Positions 8,595-15,997 of a stretch of DNA of 25,208 nucleotides are shown piece by piece. The notes below the pieces were generated by a model. The model worked only from the letters and a program-made list of their open reading frames with translations, did not search any database and was not told where the DNA came from. The stretch's first letter is position 1. Each line of letters opens with the position of its first letter. Made by a program: the position numbers and the translations under genes. The DNA is taken from NCBI GenBank assembly GCA_030595765.1, contig JAUVCJ010000006.1:1-25208 (forward strand). Direction: 5' to 3'. The stretch is from Thermoplasmatota archaeon. GTDB lineage: Archaea > Thermoplasmatota > Thermoplasmata > GCA-020350865 > JAUVCJ01.

Positions 8595-8624
8595 TCTGAG
8601 GATTTAGCATGCTCAGGTGAGGAA

Positions 8625-9626
8625 ATGGAAACACGAAAGGTTCAGCTGACTGGCGGTTCATCTTATGTCATTACATTGCCCAAAGAATGGATAACTACCA
8701 TGAACATCAAAAAGAATGACCCTTTGGGTCTTCAAGTTCAGTCCGACGGCTCTCTTCTTATCAGCGCCAAGACCACTGAGGAGCCGCTATCCAGGACCAA
8801 GGAGCTGAGGGTGGATGACATTTCTGACCCCGAGCATCTTTTCCGCCTCCTGATAGGCTCCTACATTACAGGTTATTCGAACATCCGGATCGTATCCAAG
8901 CACCATATTGACCCGGTTGTCAGGGATACTGTGGTGCGTTTTACCCAGATAGCAATTGGGCCAGAGATCATTGAGGAAGAGCTTAAGGAGATCACAACCA
9001 AGGACCTGCTAAGTCCAACAGAGATGCCTTTTGATAAGACCATCCGCAGAATGCACGTGTTGGTGCGATCCATGCATGAAAGCGCCATTATTGCCCTTAA
9101 AGAGGGGAATCGGGACCTGGTGGACGAGATAAGAGCCAGGGACAGCGCTGTTGACAGGCTACATTGGCTGGTTGCCAGACAATCCAGCATGACACTTAGG
9201 GATGTAACTCTTGCAAAAAAGATGGGTGTAACCCTTGAGGAAGCCAATCATTTCTATGTCCTCAGCAGAACCATCGAGAGGATAGGAGACCATGCGGTCT
9301 GGATAGCCAAACAGCTTCCGGTGATGATGGAGAATAAGGTAAAAAAGGAGATAGTGGAGCAGATATCCGAGGCCAGCGCAATATCGATCTCGATGTTCAG
9401 TGATGGGCTTTCAGCCTGGCTCAAGCACGACATGACACTTGCCAACAAGTGCATAGACCTGGTACCGGTAATTACCAGCTCCACGGAACGTATAATCGAC
9501 AGCGAGCATAATGTCAAGGGCGCGCTGGCTACTGCTGTCAGCTATGTTGCTGGAAGCATCAGGAGGACTGGCGAGTATTCAGCTGGAATTGCTGAGCTTG
9601 CGATCAACAGGGTGTGCCAGAACTAG
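8625..9626 (+). CDS. Phosphate uptake regulator: AbrB/SpoVT DNA-binding domain fused to two PhoU domains
   Basis: 333 residues. Residues 1-48 are a swapped-hairpin AbrB-type DNA-binding domain (RKVQLTGGSSYVITLPKEWI). Two PhoU helical bundles follow (about 120-220 and 225-330). The first contains YVLSRTIERIGDHAVWIAKQ, an excellent ERIGDHAxxI metal-binding match; the second has the weaker SIRRTGEYSAGIAE. The fusion is widespread in archaea and is annotated as a phosphate uptake regulator. It should sense phosphate state through PhoU and act on DNA directly, bypassing a PhoR/PhoB kinase pair. The start follows GGTGAGG. Its likely targets include the symporter operon about 3 kb away, by inference. 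Confidence 0.85.
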   Translation: METRKVQLTGGSSYVITLPKEWITTMNIKKNDPLGLQVQSDGSLLISAKTTEEPLSRTKELRVDDISDPEHLFRLLIGSYITGYSNIRIVSKHHIDPVVRDTVVRFTQIAIGPEIIEEELKEITTKDLLSPTEMPFDKTIRRMHVLVRSMHESAIIALKEGNRDLVDEIRARDSAVDRLHWLVARQSSMTLRDVTLAKKMGVTLEEANHFYVLSRTIERIGDHAVWIAKQLPVMMENKVKKEIVEQISEASAISISMFSDGLSAWLKHDMTLANKCIDLVPVITSSTERIIDSEHNVKGALATAVSYVAGSIRRTGEYSAGIAELAINRVCQN

Positions 9627-9675
9627 ATTGCTTAATAGACCTAGATGAGCTAATCTCCTGGAAATCAATCGTCAA

Positions 9676-9694
9676 GTTTATATCTGAGGGTGAG
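9676..9694 (+). promoter_or_regulatory. Box A and ribosome site before the MNT/HEPN pair
   Basis: GTTTATATC (9676-9684) is a box A that predicts a transcript start near 9706. GAGGGTGAG follows at 9686-9694. The two signals compete: if box A works as spaced, the message would be leaderless at GTG 9706 or nearly leaderless at ATG 9724. If an upstream promoter is used, GAGGGTGA would serve GTG 9706. Confidence 0.4.
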
Positions 9695-9705
9695 AATTAT
9701 ATCGC

Positions 9706-10275
9706 GTGCAAAAAAATGAACGTATGTTCGGAAGAATGTCCTCGTCGGTGTCATTACCCATTACCGCCCAGAAACTCTTGGCATTTCTTGCCCGTTCTCC
9801 AGACCAGGAGTTCTATGTGCGAGAGTTAGCAACGATATTGGAGCTTAGTGTCGGATCTAGCCATGAGAATCTGAAAAAACTGCTGGATATGGGTTTTGTG
9901 CTCACCAGAGTCAGTGGCAAAAACAGGTATTATCATGTGAATATGGAGAACCCATCAGTCTCGTACTACAAGGTGTTCATCAATATACAGGAGCTGATGC
10001 CGCTTGTAGGAGAATTAAGGAAGTGCGCTAGGATGGTTGTACTGTTCGGCAGCTATGCCACAGGTGATGAGACTCATGATAGCGACATTGACCTTTTCGT
10101 GATTACATCTGACATTAAGAGTGCCAGAATAATCATCTCCAGCTCCGACCTTGGCAGGAAGATAAGCCCAAAGATTTACAAACCTCATGAGTTCATTCGC
10201 CTAAAAAGTGAAGACCGAGCATTTCATGATGAAGTGCTAAAAGGGATAACTTTGTGGCGGAATAGAGATGAATGA
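9706..10275 (+). CDS. Winged-helix protein with minimal nucleotidyltransferase domain (MNT antitoxin-like)
   Basis: 189 residues from GTG 9706 (alternatives ATG 9724 or 9736). Residues about 17-80 form a winged HTH (FYVRELATILELSVGSSHENL). Residues 100-189 are a minimal nucleotidyltransferase with GSYATG (115-120) and SDIDLF (D127, D129), the Mg-binding acidic pair of the pol-beta fold. The third carboxylate is not evident: the region reads RKISPKIYKPHEF, as in the COG1708 branch as I recall it. In MntA/HepT systems such a protein AMPylates and silences the HEPN toxin; the winged helix would add autoregulation. It overlaps the downstream HEPN gene by 8 bases. Family call firm, antitoxin role inferred. 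Confidence 0.8.
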   Translation: MQKNERMFGRMSSSVSLPITAQKLLAFLARSPDQEFYVRELATILELSVGSSHENLKKLLDMGFVLTRVSGKNRYYHVNMENPSVSYYKVFINIQELMPLVGELRKCARMVVLFGSYATGDETHDSDIDLFVITSDIKSARIIISSSDLGRKISPKIYKPHEFIRLKSEDRAFHDEVLKGITLWRNRDE

Positions 10276-10702
10276 TTTCGAAAAATGTATTAAGAACAGG
10301 CGTCTGGAAAAGATAGTTTTTAACAAGGATATGATTGAAAGAGAGATAAAAACAGCAGATTATGACCTATCTCGGGCATTGAAAAACCATGAAGAAGGGG
10401 ATTTTAAATGGTCAGCTATCCAGGCATATTACTCCATGTTCCATTCTGCAAAGGGCTTGGTTCTATCCAGAGGCTACCGTGAGAAGAGCCATCGTTGCCT
10501 GCTGGTTGCATTGGAAGAACTATTTGTCAGCTCCGGCATTATTACTGTCAGCCTCGTATCTGATTTTGAATTGTGCATGGACATTCGCCATGAAGCAGAT
10601 TATGGATTAATTTATAGTGGCACACGTTCAAAAACGGTAATCGACACTGCCAGGGAATGGCAACAGTTGGCGTTGAAGATACTCGATGATGTGGATGCTT
10701 AG
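10268..10702 (+). CDS. HEPN domain protein, partner of the nucleotidyltransferase
   Basis: 144 residues and all-helical. AIQAYYSMFHSAKGLVLSRG and the following SHRCLLVALEELF match the HEPN fold of the COG1895 type. The conserved tail motif is DIRHEADYG: R107 with Y112 five residues later, instead of the classical R-x4-6-H RNase motif. In HepT-type toxins this region holds the RNase residues and the AMPylated tyrosine. Here the motif is the COG1895 variant, so nuclease activity is uncertain. The ATG overlaps the end of the MNT gene by 8 bases, which implies coupled synthesis. Downstream genes converge on it. Confidence 0.78.
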   Translation: MNDFEKCIKNRRLEKIVFNKDMIEREIKTADYDLSRALKNHEEGDFKWSAIQAYYSMFHSAKGLVLSRGYREKSHRCLLVALEELFVSSGIITVSLVSDFELCMDIRHEADYGLIYSGTRSKTVIDTAREWQQLALKILDDVDA

Positions 10703-10747
10703 ATTGGAGCAGATAATCAATACCATCATACATGTGTAATCATATCT

Positions 10748-12070
10748 CTATTTCCGAAGTTCGTTGGCCAGATACCATTCCCTTATTGGCCCCAGATGGA
10801 ACATGGAGCCAGCCACCAGAACCATGTCCTCAGGCTTGGCTTTTTCAAGTGCCGCCTTGAATCCATCCAGGGGATCTTCTGATGCCAAGATGTCCTTGAT
10901 GAGGCCACTTGCGGCACTTGCCAGCTCTTTTGGGTCGGCAGCGCGCTCCTTCTTTTCGGGACTGCGTATCGTGGTCAGTGAGTCGGTAACTGGTGCCAAT
11001 GCCGCCAACATCCGGGGGTAGTCCTTATTTCCCATTGCCCCAAATACCAGATGCAGTTTATTGTATGGTAGCACCCTGATGGCTTCGGCCAATGCCTGGG
11101 CGCCAGCCACGTTGTGCGCCGAATCCAGGACCAGCAACGGATCATCGCCCAGTATCTCAAGCCTACCTGGCCATCTGGCGCTCTCCAGCCCTTTCCTGGC
11201 ATGCACCTGGGTGATCCTGAATCCAAGGTCTTCCTGATCTAGCCTGTGGCAGGCTCTCAATGCCAGCGCTGCGTTTTTGATCTGATGTGGCCCAAGAAGA
11301 CCTACCCTGATACCCGACCAGTGCATTCCTTCAGCCTGCATATCGAAGCTCTGGCCTCCCTTGTCCATTGACTGGTTTGATATCCTGACCTTTTCGGCAG
11401 CATTCTCACACCAGCACCCAAGTTCATTGGCTCTGGCCTCGATCACGGCTTTTACTTCTGATTCCTGGCTCCAGTATATGAGCGGCACTCCCGGTTTGAT
11501 GATTCCAGCCTTTTCACCTGCGATCTCGGCCAGTGTGTCTCCCAGGTGCTGGGTATGGTCTTTTGATATCGAAGTAATGATGCTAAGTTTTGGGAGAAGC
11601 ACATTTGTCGCATCCAGCCTTCCACCCAAACCCACTTCTACAATTGCCATGTCTACCTGCTCTCTTGCAAAATGTTTGAATGCCAGTGCAGTTGTCACCT
11701 CGAAATAGGTTGGAGGCCCCATCTGGCTATAACTCATCTCTTCCACCAGCGGAATTATCTCTTCCACATACGTGGCCAGTGTGTCTTCGGGTATCAACTC
11801 ACCACCGACCTGAATGCGTTCGCGCAGGTCCACCAGATGAGGCGAGGTGTTCATGCCAGTTCTAAGGCCAGCAGCTCTGAGTGTTGATTCGAGCATTGCA
11901 CAAACCGAGCCCTTCCCGTTGGTGCCTGCTACATGAATGCTTGGAAAATCATGGTGGGGATCTCCCATTCTGTTCAATAGATGGGTGATGTTGCCTAGCC
12001 CCAGCTTCACACCAAAGGGCTTTAGGGACAGGATGTAATCGGTAGCTGCTTTGGGATCCAGACCTCTCAC
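10748..12070 (-). CDS. folC: Folylpolyglutamate synthase / dihydrofolate synthase
   Basis: 440 residues, normal for this Mur-ligase family. It adds glutamate to folates and/or joins dihydropteroate to glutamate, using ATP. Visible signatures are the P-loop GTNGKGS (49-55), SPHLVDLRERI, VGLGGRLDATNV, ITSISKDHTQHLG, and AGEKAGIIKPG with K187 as the probable carbamylated lysine. The C-terminal domain has LDSAHNVAGAQALAEA and VFGAMGNKDY. The start is GTG 12070; a later start would lose the conserved N-terminal LKPFGVKLGLGNI. It begins 14 bases after a gene for a 130-residue unknown protein and is probably cotranscribed with it. Its presence implies use of folate rather than only methanopterin-type carriers. 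Confidence 0.92.
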   Translation of the reverse strand: MRGLDPKAATDYILSLKPFGVKLGLGNITHLLNRMGDPHHDFPSIHVAGTNGKGSVCAMLESTLRAAGLRTGMNTSPHLVDLRERIQVGGELIPEDTLATYVEEIIPLVEEMSYSQMGPPTYFEVTTALAFKHFAREQVDMAIVEVGLGGRLDATNVLLPKLSIITSISKDHTQHLGDTLAEIAGEKAGIIKPGVPLIYWSQESEVKAVIEARANELGCWCENAAEKVRISNQSMDKGGQSFDMQAEGMHWSGIRVGLLGPHQIKNAALALRACHRLDQEDLGFRITQVHARKGLESARWPGRLEILGDDPLLVLDSAHNVAGAQALAEAIRVLPYNKLHLVFGAMGNKDYPRMLAALAPVTDSLTTIRSPEKKERAADPKELASAASGLIKDILASEDPLDGFKAALEKAKPEDMVLVAGSMFHLGPIREWYLANELRK

Positions 12071-12084
12071 CCTACGTAAATTGG

Positions 12085-12477
12085 TTATTTCTGGGGTTTT
12101 GCCATCTTCAAAATTTCCATTTTATCCCACTCAAGGTCATGTTTTAACCCCTTATGGGAAAGGTAGGCGCTGATCGATTCAGTAACCTTGTTGACGTCGG
12201 TAACCTTTAGGGAGGCATAGATATACATCTCCATGGACTTGTCTTCCTTGATGGGAAATATCATACGCATCTTGCCCTGCCGGTTATAGCCCTCTGGCTT
12301 TCTGTTCTTTTCAAGGTCTATCAGGTTTCCCTTGATGTACATGTTCAATGCCTCTGGCTCCTCCGGCATCTGGCCGGATTCTACCAGGAACTTCTTGAGT
12401 AACTCTGAGTAAAGTGGTGCCAAGTCCTCGTACTTGACAGACTTGTTGAATAAAAGGTGACCGCTGTGGACTTTCAT
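12085..12477 (-). CDS. Uncharacterised 130-residue protein upstream of folC
   Basis: I do not recognise a family. The protein is soluble and mixed alpha/beta, with no TM, signal peptide or Cys pairs. It opens with a charged helical segment (YEDLAPLYSELLKKFLVESG). It then has beta-like stretches (KMRMIFPIKED, SMEMYIYASLKV) and a final helix-rich part (VNKVTESISAYLSHKG). The start ATG 12477 has GGGGAAC upstream and a box A at 12511-12519. The 14-base gap to folC suggests one transcript, so a link to folate or to general growth is possible. Confidence 0.7.
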   Translation of the reverse strand: MKVHSGHLLFNKSVKYEDLAPLYSELLKKFLVESGQMPEEPEALNMYIKGNLIDLEKNRKPEGYNRQGKMRMIFPIKEDKSMEMYIYASLKVTDVNKVTESISAYLSHKGLKHDLEWDKMEILKMAKPQK

Positions 12478-12510
12478 TTTTTGTTCCCCAGGTTTCTATT
12501 CGCGGAGCAT

Positions 12511-12519
12511 TATTTAAAG
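12511..12519 (-). promoter_or_regulatory. Box A of the 130-residue gene and folC
   Basis: On the minus strand CTTTAAATA is a strong archaeal TATA match. Transcription would begin near 12488, leaving about 10 bases before ATG 12477 that just include GGGGAAC. Confidence 0.5.
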
Positions 12520-12527
12520 CTTTTCCA

Positions 12528-12660
12528 TAGACCAGTCTCAAAAGATCGATCTCAAAACTCAAAAGATCAGCCCCAAACTCAAAAGATCAATCTCAAACTC
12601 AAAAGACCAGCCTCAAACCCAAAAGATCAATCTCAAACTCAAAAGACCAGTCTCAAAATT
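12528..12660. repeat. Tandem repeat, 20-base period, about 6.5 units
   Basis: Five exact-length units begin at 12561, 12581, 12601, 12621 and 12641, with consensus AAAAGATCAATCTCAAACTC. A 21-base unit at 12540 and a partial (12528-12539) precede them. Units alternate between GATCAAT and GACCAGY variants, which suggests duplication of a 40-base dimer. Copies adjoin with no spacers. The array fills the gap upstream of the box A at 12511. Confidence 0.9.
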
Positions 12661-12733
12661 GTTATCTCTAGCAGTCTCATCAGCTTTTCGTCTCAAGCCT
12701 GGCCATTTTTATCATTAAATATTTTACATACGC

Positions 12734-13420
12734 TCAGTTGCTATTGGCCTTGTGTTCTTTCACGCACATGAAAAATTCCTTTGGCCTTTCCATGTCTATG
12801 TAGATATCTTTCACTTTCATGAGAGTGAACCTGAAGAATTTCATTCTAGCAGGCCTTTTTAGGATTATGTGTATGTCATCCTCGAAAAGAGAGGCTGTGG
12901 CGCTCATCGCTCCTGGCTTCATTGGTAGTCTGTCCTTCATGGTCCTCTTACCGCGGATTGCCTTGATATCGGTTAGTGGGATATACAGCTCAGTAAAGCT
13001 TGAACGAACAACCAGTACTTCTCCAATAACGCTGTGACTGACCAGGTTCTTTGCCAGAAGCATCATCACACCAAAGGATATTTCGGGTATCGAGAAGAAC
13101 AAAGGAATACCACCATAGACCTCGAAAAGGTAGGATATGCCTGTGAATCCAATGGAGGAGACTATAATTGTGATCACAATTTTTGGGATCGATTGGGCAT
13201 TGCCAAAGTCACAGGATTTTCCACCGCTTACCTGGATCAACAGTGACTTGAGCTTGCGATTGCTTGCGTAGGCAAAAACAGCACATATTATGAGGGTCGC
13301 GCCTATTGCAAGAATTGTGTAACCCTTGCGAGGGGGCTGGTAGACCCACCAGACCACAAGGAACTCCATGAACATCGTTACTGCTAATATAACAAGCAGA
13401 AGGCTCCAGTTAAAATGCAT
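12734..13420 (-). CDS. Four-TM membrane protein with bacterial PH-like domain
   Basis: From ATG 13420 the protein has 228 residues. It has two N-terminal TM helices (NWSLLLVILAVTMFMEFLVV and ILAIGATLIICAVFAYA) and a second hydrophobic pair (IVITIIVSSIGFTGISYLF, and the segment leading to VMMLLAKN). A soluble C-terminal domain follows (VIGEVLVVRSSFTELYIPLTD through YIDMERPKEFFMCV). This tail resembles bacterial PH domains (DUF304-like), which scaffold at membranes. The frame stays open to an ATG at 13519, but the extra 33 residues are encoded inside a tandem repeat. A box A-like GTATATTTGA at 13449-13458 places transcript start near 13427, so ATG 13420 is preferred. Function unknown. Confidence 0.65.
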   Translation of the reverse strand: MHFNWSLLLVILAVTMFMEFLVVWWVYQPPRKGYTILAIGATLIICAVFAYASNRKLKSLLIQVSGGKSCDFGNAQSIPKIVITIIVSSIGFTGISYLFEVYGGIPLFFSIPEISFGVMMLLAKNLVSHSVIGEVLVVRSSFTELYIPLTDIKAIRGKRTMKDRLPMKPGAMSATASLFEDDIHIILKRPARMKFFRFTLMKVKDIYIDMERPKEFFMCVKEHKANSN

Positions 13421-13446
13421 TCCAGGGCCAGGACGCCCATCATCAA

Positions 13447-13660
13447 GATCAAATATACCCCTAGATCCCAATTCACTCACCAGCATCCACATTCCTAATG
13501 ATCTTGGATCCCATGTCATTCACCAATATCCACATTCCTAATGCTCTTGGCTCCCAATTCGCTCACCAGGCTCATATCCCTAATGGCCTTGGATCCTACG
13601 TTACTATCCAACGCCCAGGTCAAATACACCTCTGGGGCCAACTTCGCTCACCAACAAAAT
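13447..13660. repeat. Degenerate tandem repeat, about 43-base period, 5 units
   Basis: Units begin near 13447, 13490, 13533, 13575 and 13620. Conserved words include CATTCCTAATG, CTTGGATCCCA and TTCACTCACCA. The first and last units share GGTCAAATAYACC and are about 172 bases apart, four periods. The array covers the whole gap between two minus-strand genes and the promoter of the downstream gene, and it ends at the last codons of the TPR gene at 13660. Confidence 0.8.
13449..13458 (-). promoter_or_regulatory. Box A-like element inside a repeat unit
   Basis: The minus strand reads GTATATTTGA. Spacing predicts a start near 13427, 7 bases before ATG 13420. The same segment in the last repeat unit (about 13620) has a G instead of an A and is a poorer TATA match. 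Confidence 0.35.
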
Positions 13661-14532
13661 TATTCAAGTAGTTCCCTTGCAGCGGTGGCATCCACTTTGA
13701 TGGCTCTAAGAGCATATTTCCATGCACTAAGATGGATATCCTCCTTCTCCTTTGCCTCGGCCTTCCCCAGGTTGGCCATGCCTCCAAAAAAGATCCCAGC
13801 TGAAAGGTCGTTGTAGTAGTATTTTGCGTTCTCTGGGTCAATTCCTACAGCATCCAGGAAGAATCTCTCGCCACAAATGATGTAGCCAGCATCGCAACAG
13901 AGCTGACCTAGCTCCAGCCTGAGGTAGGGATTTCCTTCCTCTTTTTTGAGCATATCCATAAGTTCAGCTGCGCCTTCAATCTTTTTCACAGCTTTGTCAT
14001 TATATTTCTCTGGCGCAACTGTAGAGCTCTCTTTCTCCAGCTTTTTGAGGACTTTCACAGTGTCTTTTGTGTCCATGTCAAAGGCCTTCATCCGAAATTC
14101 CAATGCCTTCTTGACAACTTCGTCCTTGCTGATGACCTGACGTTCTATGAACTTGATGCCAGAGTCTGCAAATCCAAAGGCAAGGTCGTTGTAGAAGAAT
14201 GGAGCATCATACTTGTCCAGCTCAACGGCTTTGAGGTAGTTCTCTTCTGCGGGTCTAAGAAGCCCGTTTTCCAGGCAGTACTCTCCGTACTCGATATAGA
14301 GCAGCGGGTTATCGCTGTCCAGGGCTATCGCTTTCCTGTAAAGCTCTGCAACCTCCACCATGGACATCTTTGGGAGTCCTGCAGCGGCTTGAGCCATTCC
14401 AATGTACCCTCTTGGGTCGTCAGGACTGGCCTTGATAACCTTATTGAATCTTAGTTTGGCCTTATTGAACTCGCCCTGGCCAAGTAGATCAAAACCCACA
14501 CCGATGTCCTTTTCAACATCTGCCATGCCCAT
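13660..14532 (-). CDS. TPR repeat protein
   Basis: 290 residues from ATG 14532; ATG 14526 would give 288. TPR-like helical pairs are seen near the N-terminus (GFDLLGQGEFNKAKLRFNKV), in the middle (YIEYGEYCLENGLLRPAEEN) and near the C-terminus (LRLELGQLCCDAGYIICGER, then AKYYYNDLSAGIFFGGMANL). A charged helical segment separates the last group. No TM or signal is seen. The frame is open to ATG 14577, but that codon lies upstream of the box A at 14559-14571, so the first 15 codons are probably not translated. GAGGT stands just before ATG 14532. Function unknown. Confidence 0.72.
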   Translation of the reverse strand: MGMADVEKDIGVGFDLLGQGEFNKAKLRFNKVIKASPDDPRGYIGMAQAAAGLPKMSMVEVAELYRKAIALDSDNPLLYIEYGEYCLENGLLRPAEENYLKAVELDKYDAPFFYNDLAFGFADSGIKFIERQVISKDEVVKKALEFRMKAFDMDTKDTVKVLKKLEKESSTVAPEKYNDKAVKKIEGAAELMDMLKKEEGNPYLRLELGQLCCDAGYIICGERFFLDAVGIDPENAKYYYNDLSAGIFFGGMANLGKAEAKEKEDIHLSAWKYALRAIKVDATAARELLE

Positions 14533-14558
14533 ACCTCGACCAAATATCGATGGCAGCG

Positions 14559-14571
14559 GATATATACTTAA
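14559..14571 (-). promoter_or_regulatory. Box A of the 290-residue TPR gene
   Basis: The minus strand reads TTAAGTATATATCC across this stretch. Transcript start would fall near 14537, a few bases before ATG 14532, giving a nearly leaderless message. Confidence 0.5.
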
Positions 14572-14637
14572 GCGCAAACGCTTAATTAGTTGACTAGAAC
14601 GGGAACTGTTTCGGATTAGATTTTTAAGTGACGATTA

Positions 14638-14739
14638 TTACCCACCGGCCATCCTCCAATTCGTGTCTGGCTCTCCTCCATGACCCAGAAATTCGGCAAA
14701 TGAGCAGGCCGGGCATGTCTCATCCGATGAACCTGCCAT
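14638..14739 (-). CDS. Possible 33-residue CPxC protein overlapping the end of pyrC
   Basis: A short open frame starts 20 bases before the pyrC stop end. It reads MAGSSDETCPACSFAEF at first and WRMAGG at its end. The CPAC pair resembles one knuckle of a small zinc ribbon, but no second pair is present before the TAA. It has no good ribosome site, although overlap with pyrC could allow coupling. It may be a real micro-protein, a truncated zinc-ribbon remnant, or chance. Confidence 0.25.
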   Translation of the reverse strand: MAGSSDETCPACSFAEFLGHGGEPDTNWRMAGG

Positions 14740-15997
14740 GGCCAGGGTCAACCATTGCTTCTCCGTTATCGATGGCCAGTTCTCCATGGATGTATACACT
14801 TTCCGGGAAAAACGCTTCCATTCCCTCGTAAGGGGTCCAGTCGCATCTTGAGTGCAGATGCCTGGCCTCTATCTTTGTTTTGTTTCTAAGGTTCATCACC
14901 AGAAGATCAGCATCCCTGCCCTTTGCAAGCTCTCCCTTGTTGAGGCCAAAGCGTCTTGCAGTATTTGTCGAGCTGGCCTGGACGAACCTGTCAAGCCCAA
15001 GCTGTCCCTTTTTGACCAGGGTCAGGACCAGCGGGAGCATGGTCTCAACCCCAGGAACGCCGGCCGGAGCAGAGGCAAAGTCCACATCGGCACCAGTTTT
15101 TTCCTCCAGAGTGTGCGGGGCATGGTCCGAACCCAGCATCTGGATGCTGCCATTGGCAAGCGCGTTGACAAGTGCTGTCTGATCATCAGGGCTCCTAAGA
15201 GGCGGGTTCATCTTTCCCAATGGGCCTATCTTGGTGCTTGAGTTCAGAAATAAATGATGAGGCGCAACCTCGCAGGTCATGCTGGCATCAACCGCATTGA
15301 GTCCTAGGCTTGAAGAAACATGGCATATATGCATGGCAGGCGACCTGTTCCTCATGGCCATCCTCTGGATGCATACTGCCTCAGATGAATTGGGCCTGAG
15401 CGTATCGTGCTCCACCAGGTTCCTTGGCCTTCCTGGCCTGGATAGCGCTTTCATTATCTCCATGTCCTCACAATGCATTGCCAGGACACCTCCTGCCTGC
15501 TTAAGCTTGGGAAGTGCTTTCTCAATGGTGGCAAGGTCATTAATCAGAAGATTACCAGTGGTGGAAGCAAGGTATGCCTTTGCCCATTTGGTCCTGCCAA
15601 GCAGTTGTCCCTGGTCAATCCCATCGACAAGGCCTCCCCATAGCCCAAAATCACAGTGTGCCTTTCTACTAGCTGTTTCGAGCTTGCTATCGAAGTGCTC
15701 AACATCAATCGTGGGTGGGTTGGTGTTTGGCATGTCCAGAACGCAGGTCACACCACCATATAGGGCTGAAAGGGTGCCTGAGCCAAAATCCTCCTTGTGT
15801 GTATGACCAGGATCTCGAAAATGGACATGAGGGTCAATGCCTGCTGGAAGTATCATTTTGGAGCCGTAGTCCACCACCTGGTCTCCATCCAGGATTTTCT
15901 TGACTGCGGTGATAATTCCCTCATCGATGCCGATACAGCCCTCGATAAGCTCACCTGCGTGAAAGATCCTGCCCTTGATTACTTGTTCGTGGCTCAT
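14720..15997 (-). CDS. pyrC: Dihydroorotase
   Basis: 425 residues, normal for class I dihydroorotase, which cyclises carbamoyl-aspartate to dihydroorotate in pyrimidine synthesis. Zinc and substrate residues are in DPHVHFRDPG (H57, H59, R61), with N91 in MPNTNPP. AKAYLASTTGN carries K140 at the carbamylated-lysine position, followed by AMHCED (H175), HICHVSS (223-229) and GSDHAPHT (D291, H292, H295). All are present, so it should be active rather than a pseudo-dihydroorotase. The ATG overlaps the TGA of the AMMECR1 gene by one base (TGATG), with GAGGTTG upstream. The two genes are surely cotranscribed. Confidence 0.92.
   Translation of the reverse strand: MSHEQVIKGRIFHAGELIEGCIGIDEGIITAVKKILDGDQVVDYGSKMILPAGIDPHVHFRDPGHTHKEDFGSGTLSALYGGVTCVLDMPNTNPPTIDVEHFDSKLETASRKAHCDFGLWGGLVDGIDQGQLLGRTKWAKAYLASTTGNLLINDLATIEKALPKLKQAGGVLAMHCEDMEIMKALSRPGRPRNLVEHDTLRPNSSEAVCIQRMAMRNRSPAMHICHVSSSLGLNAVDASMTCEVAPHHLFLNSSTKIGPLGKMNPPLRSPDDQTALVNALANGSIQMLGSDHAPHTLEEKTGADVDFASAPAGVPGVETMLPLVLTLVKKGQLGLDRFVQASSTNTARRFGLNKGELAKGRDADLLVMNLRNKTKIEARHLHSRCDWTPYEGMEAFFPESVYIHGELAIDNGEAMVDPGHGRFIG

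Larger units (their letters stand above)
8290..8624. other. Divergent promoter region between panE and the AbrB-PhoU gene
   Basis: No convincing gene is seen in these 335 bases. They hold an inverted repeat at 8354-8375 and a very AT-rich stretch from about 8500 to 8595 with several TATATA runs. The AbrB-PhoU promoter is at the right end. Confidence 0.6.

Noticed and set aside
12457..12771. Plus-strand frame of 104 codons across the 20-base array
   Set aside because: Its open reading comes from the repeat, giving low-complexity KDQPQTQK-like text. It overlaps the start of a well-supported minus-strand gene and has no ribosome site.
14628..14831. Plus-strand frame of 67 codons at the pyrC end
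   Set aside because: It lies opposite the coding end of pyrC and lacks any family feature.
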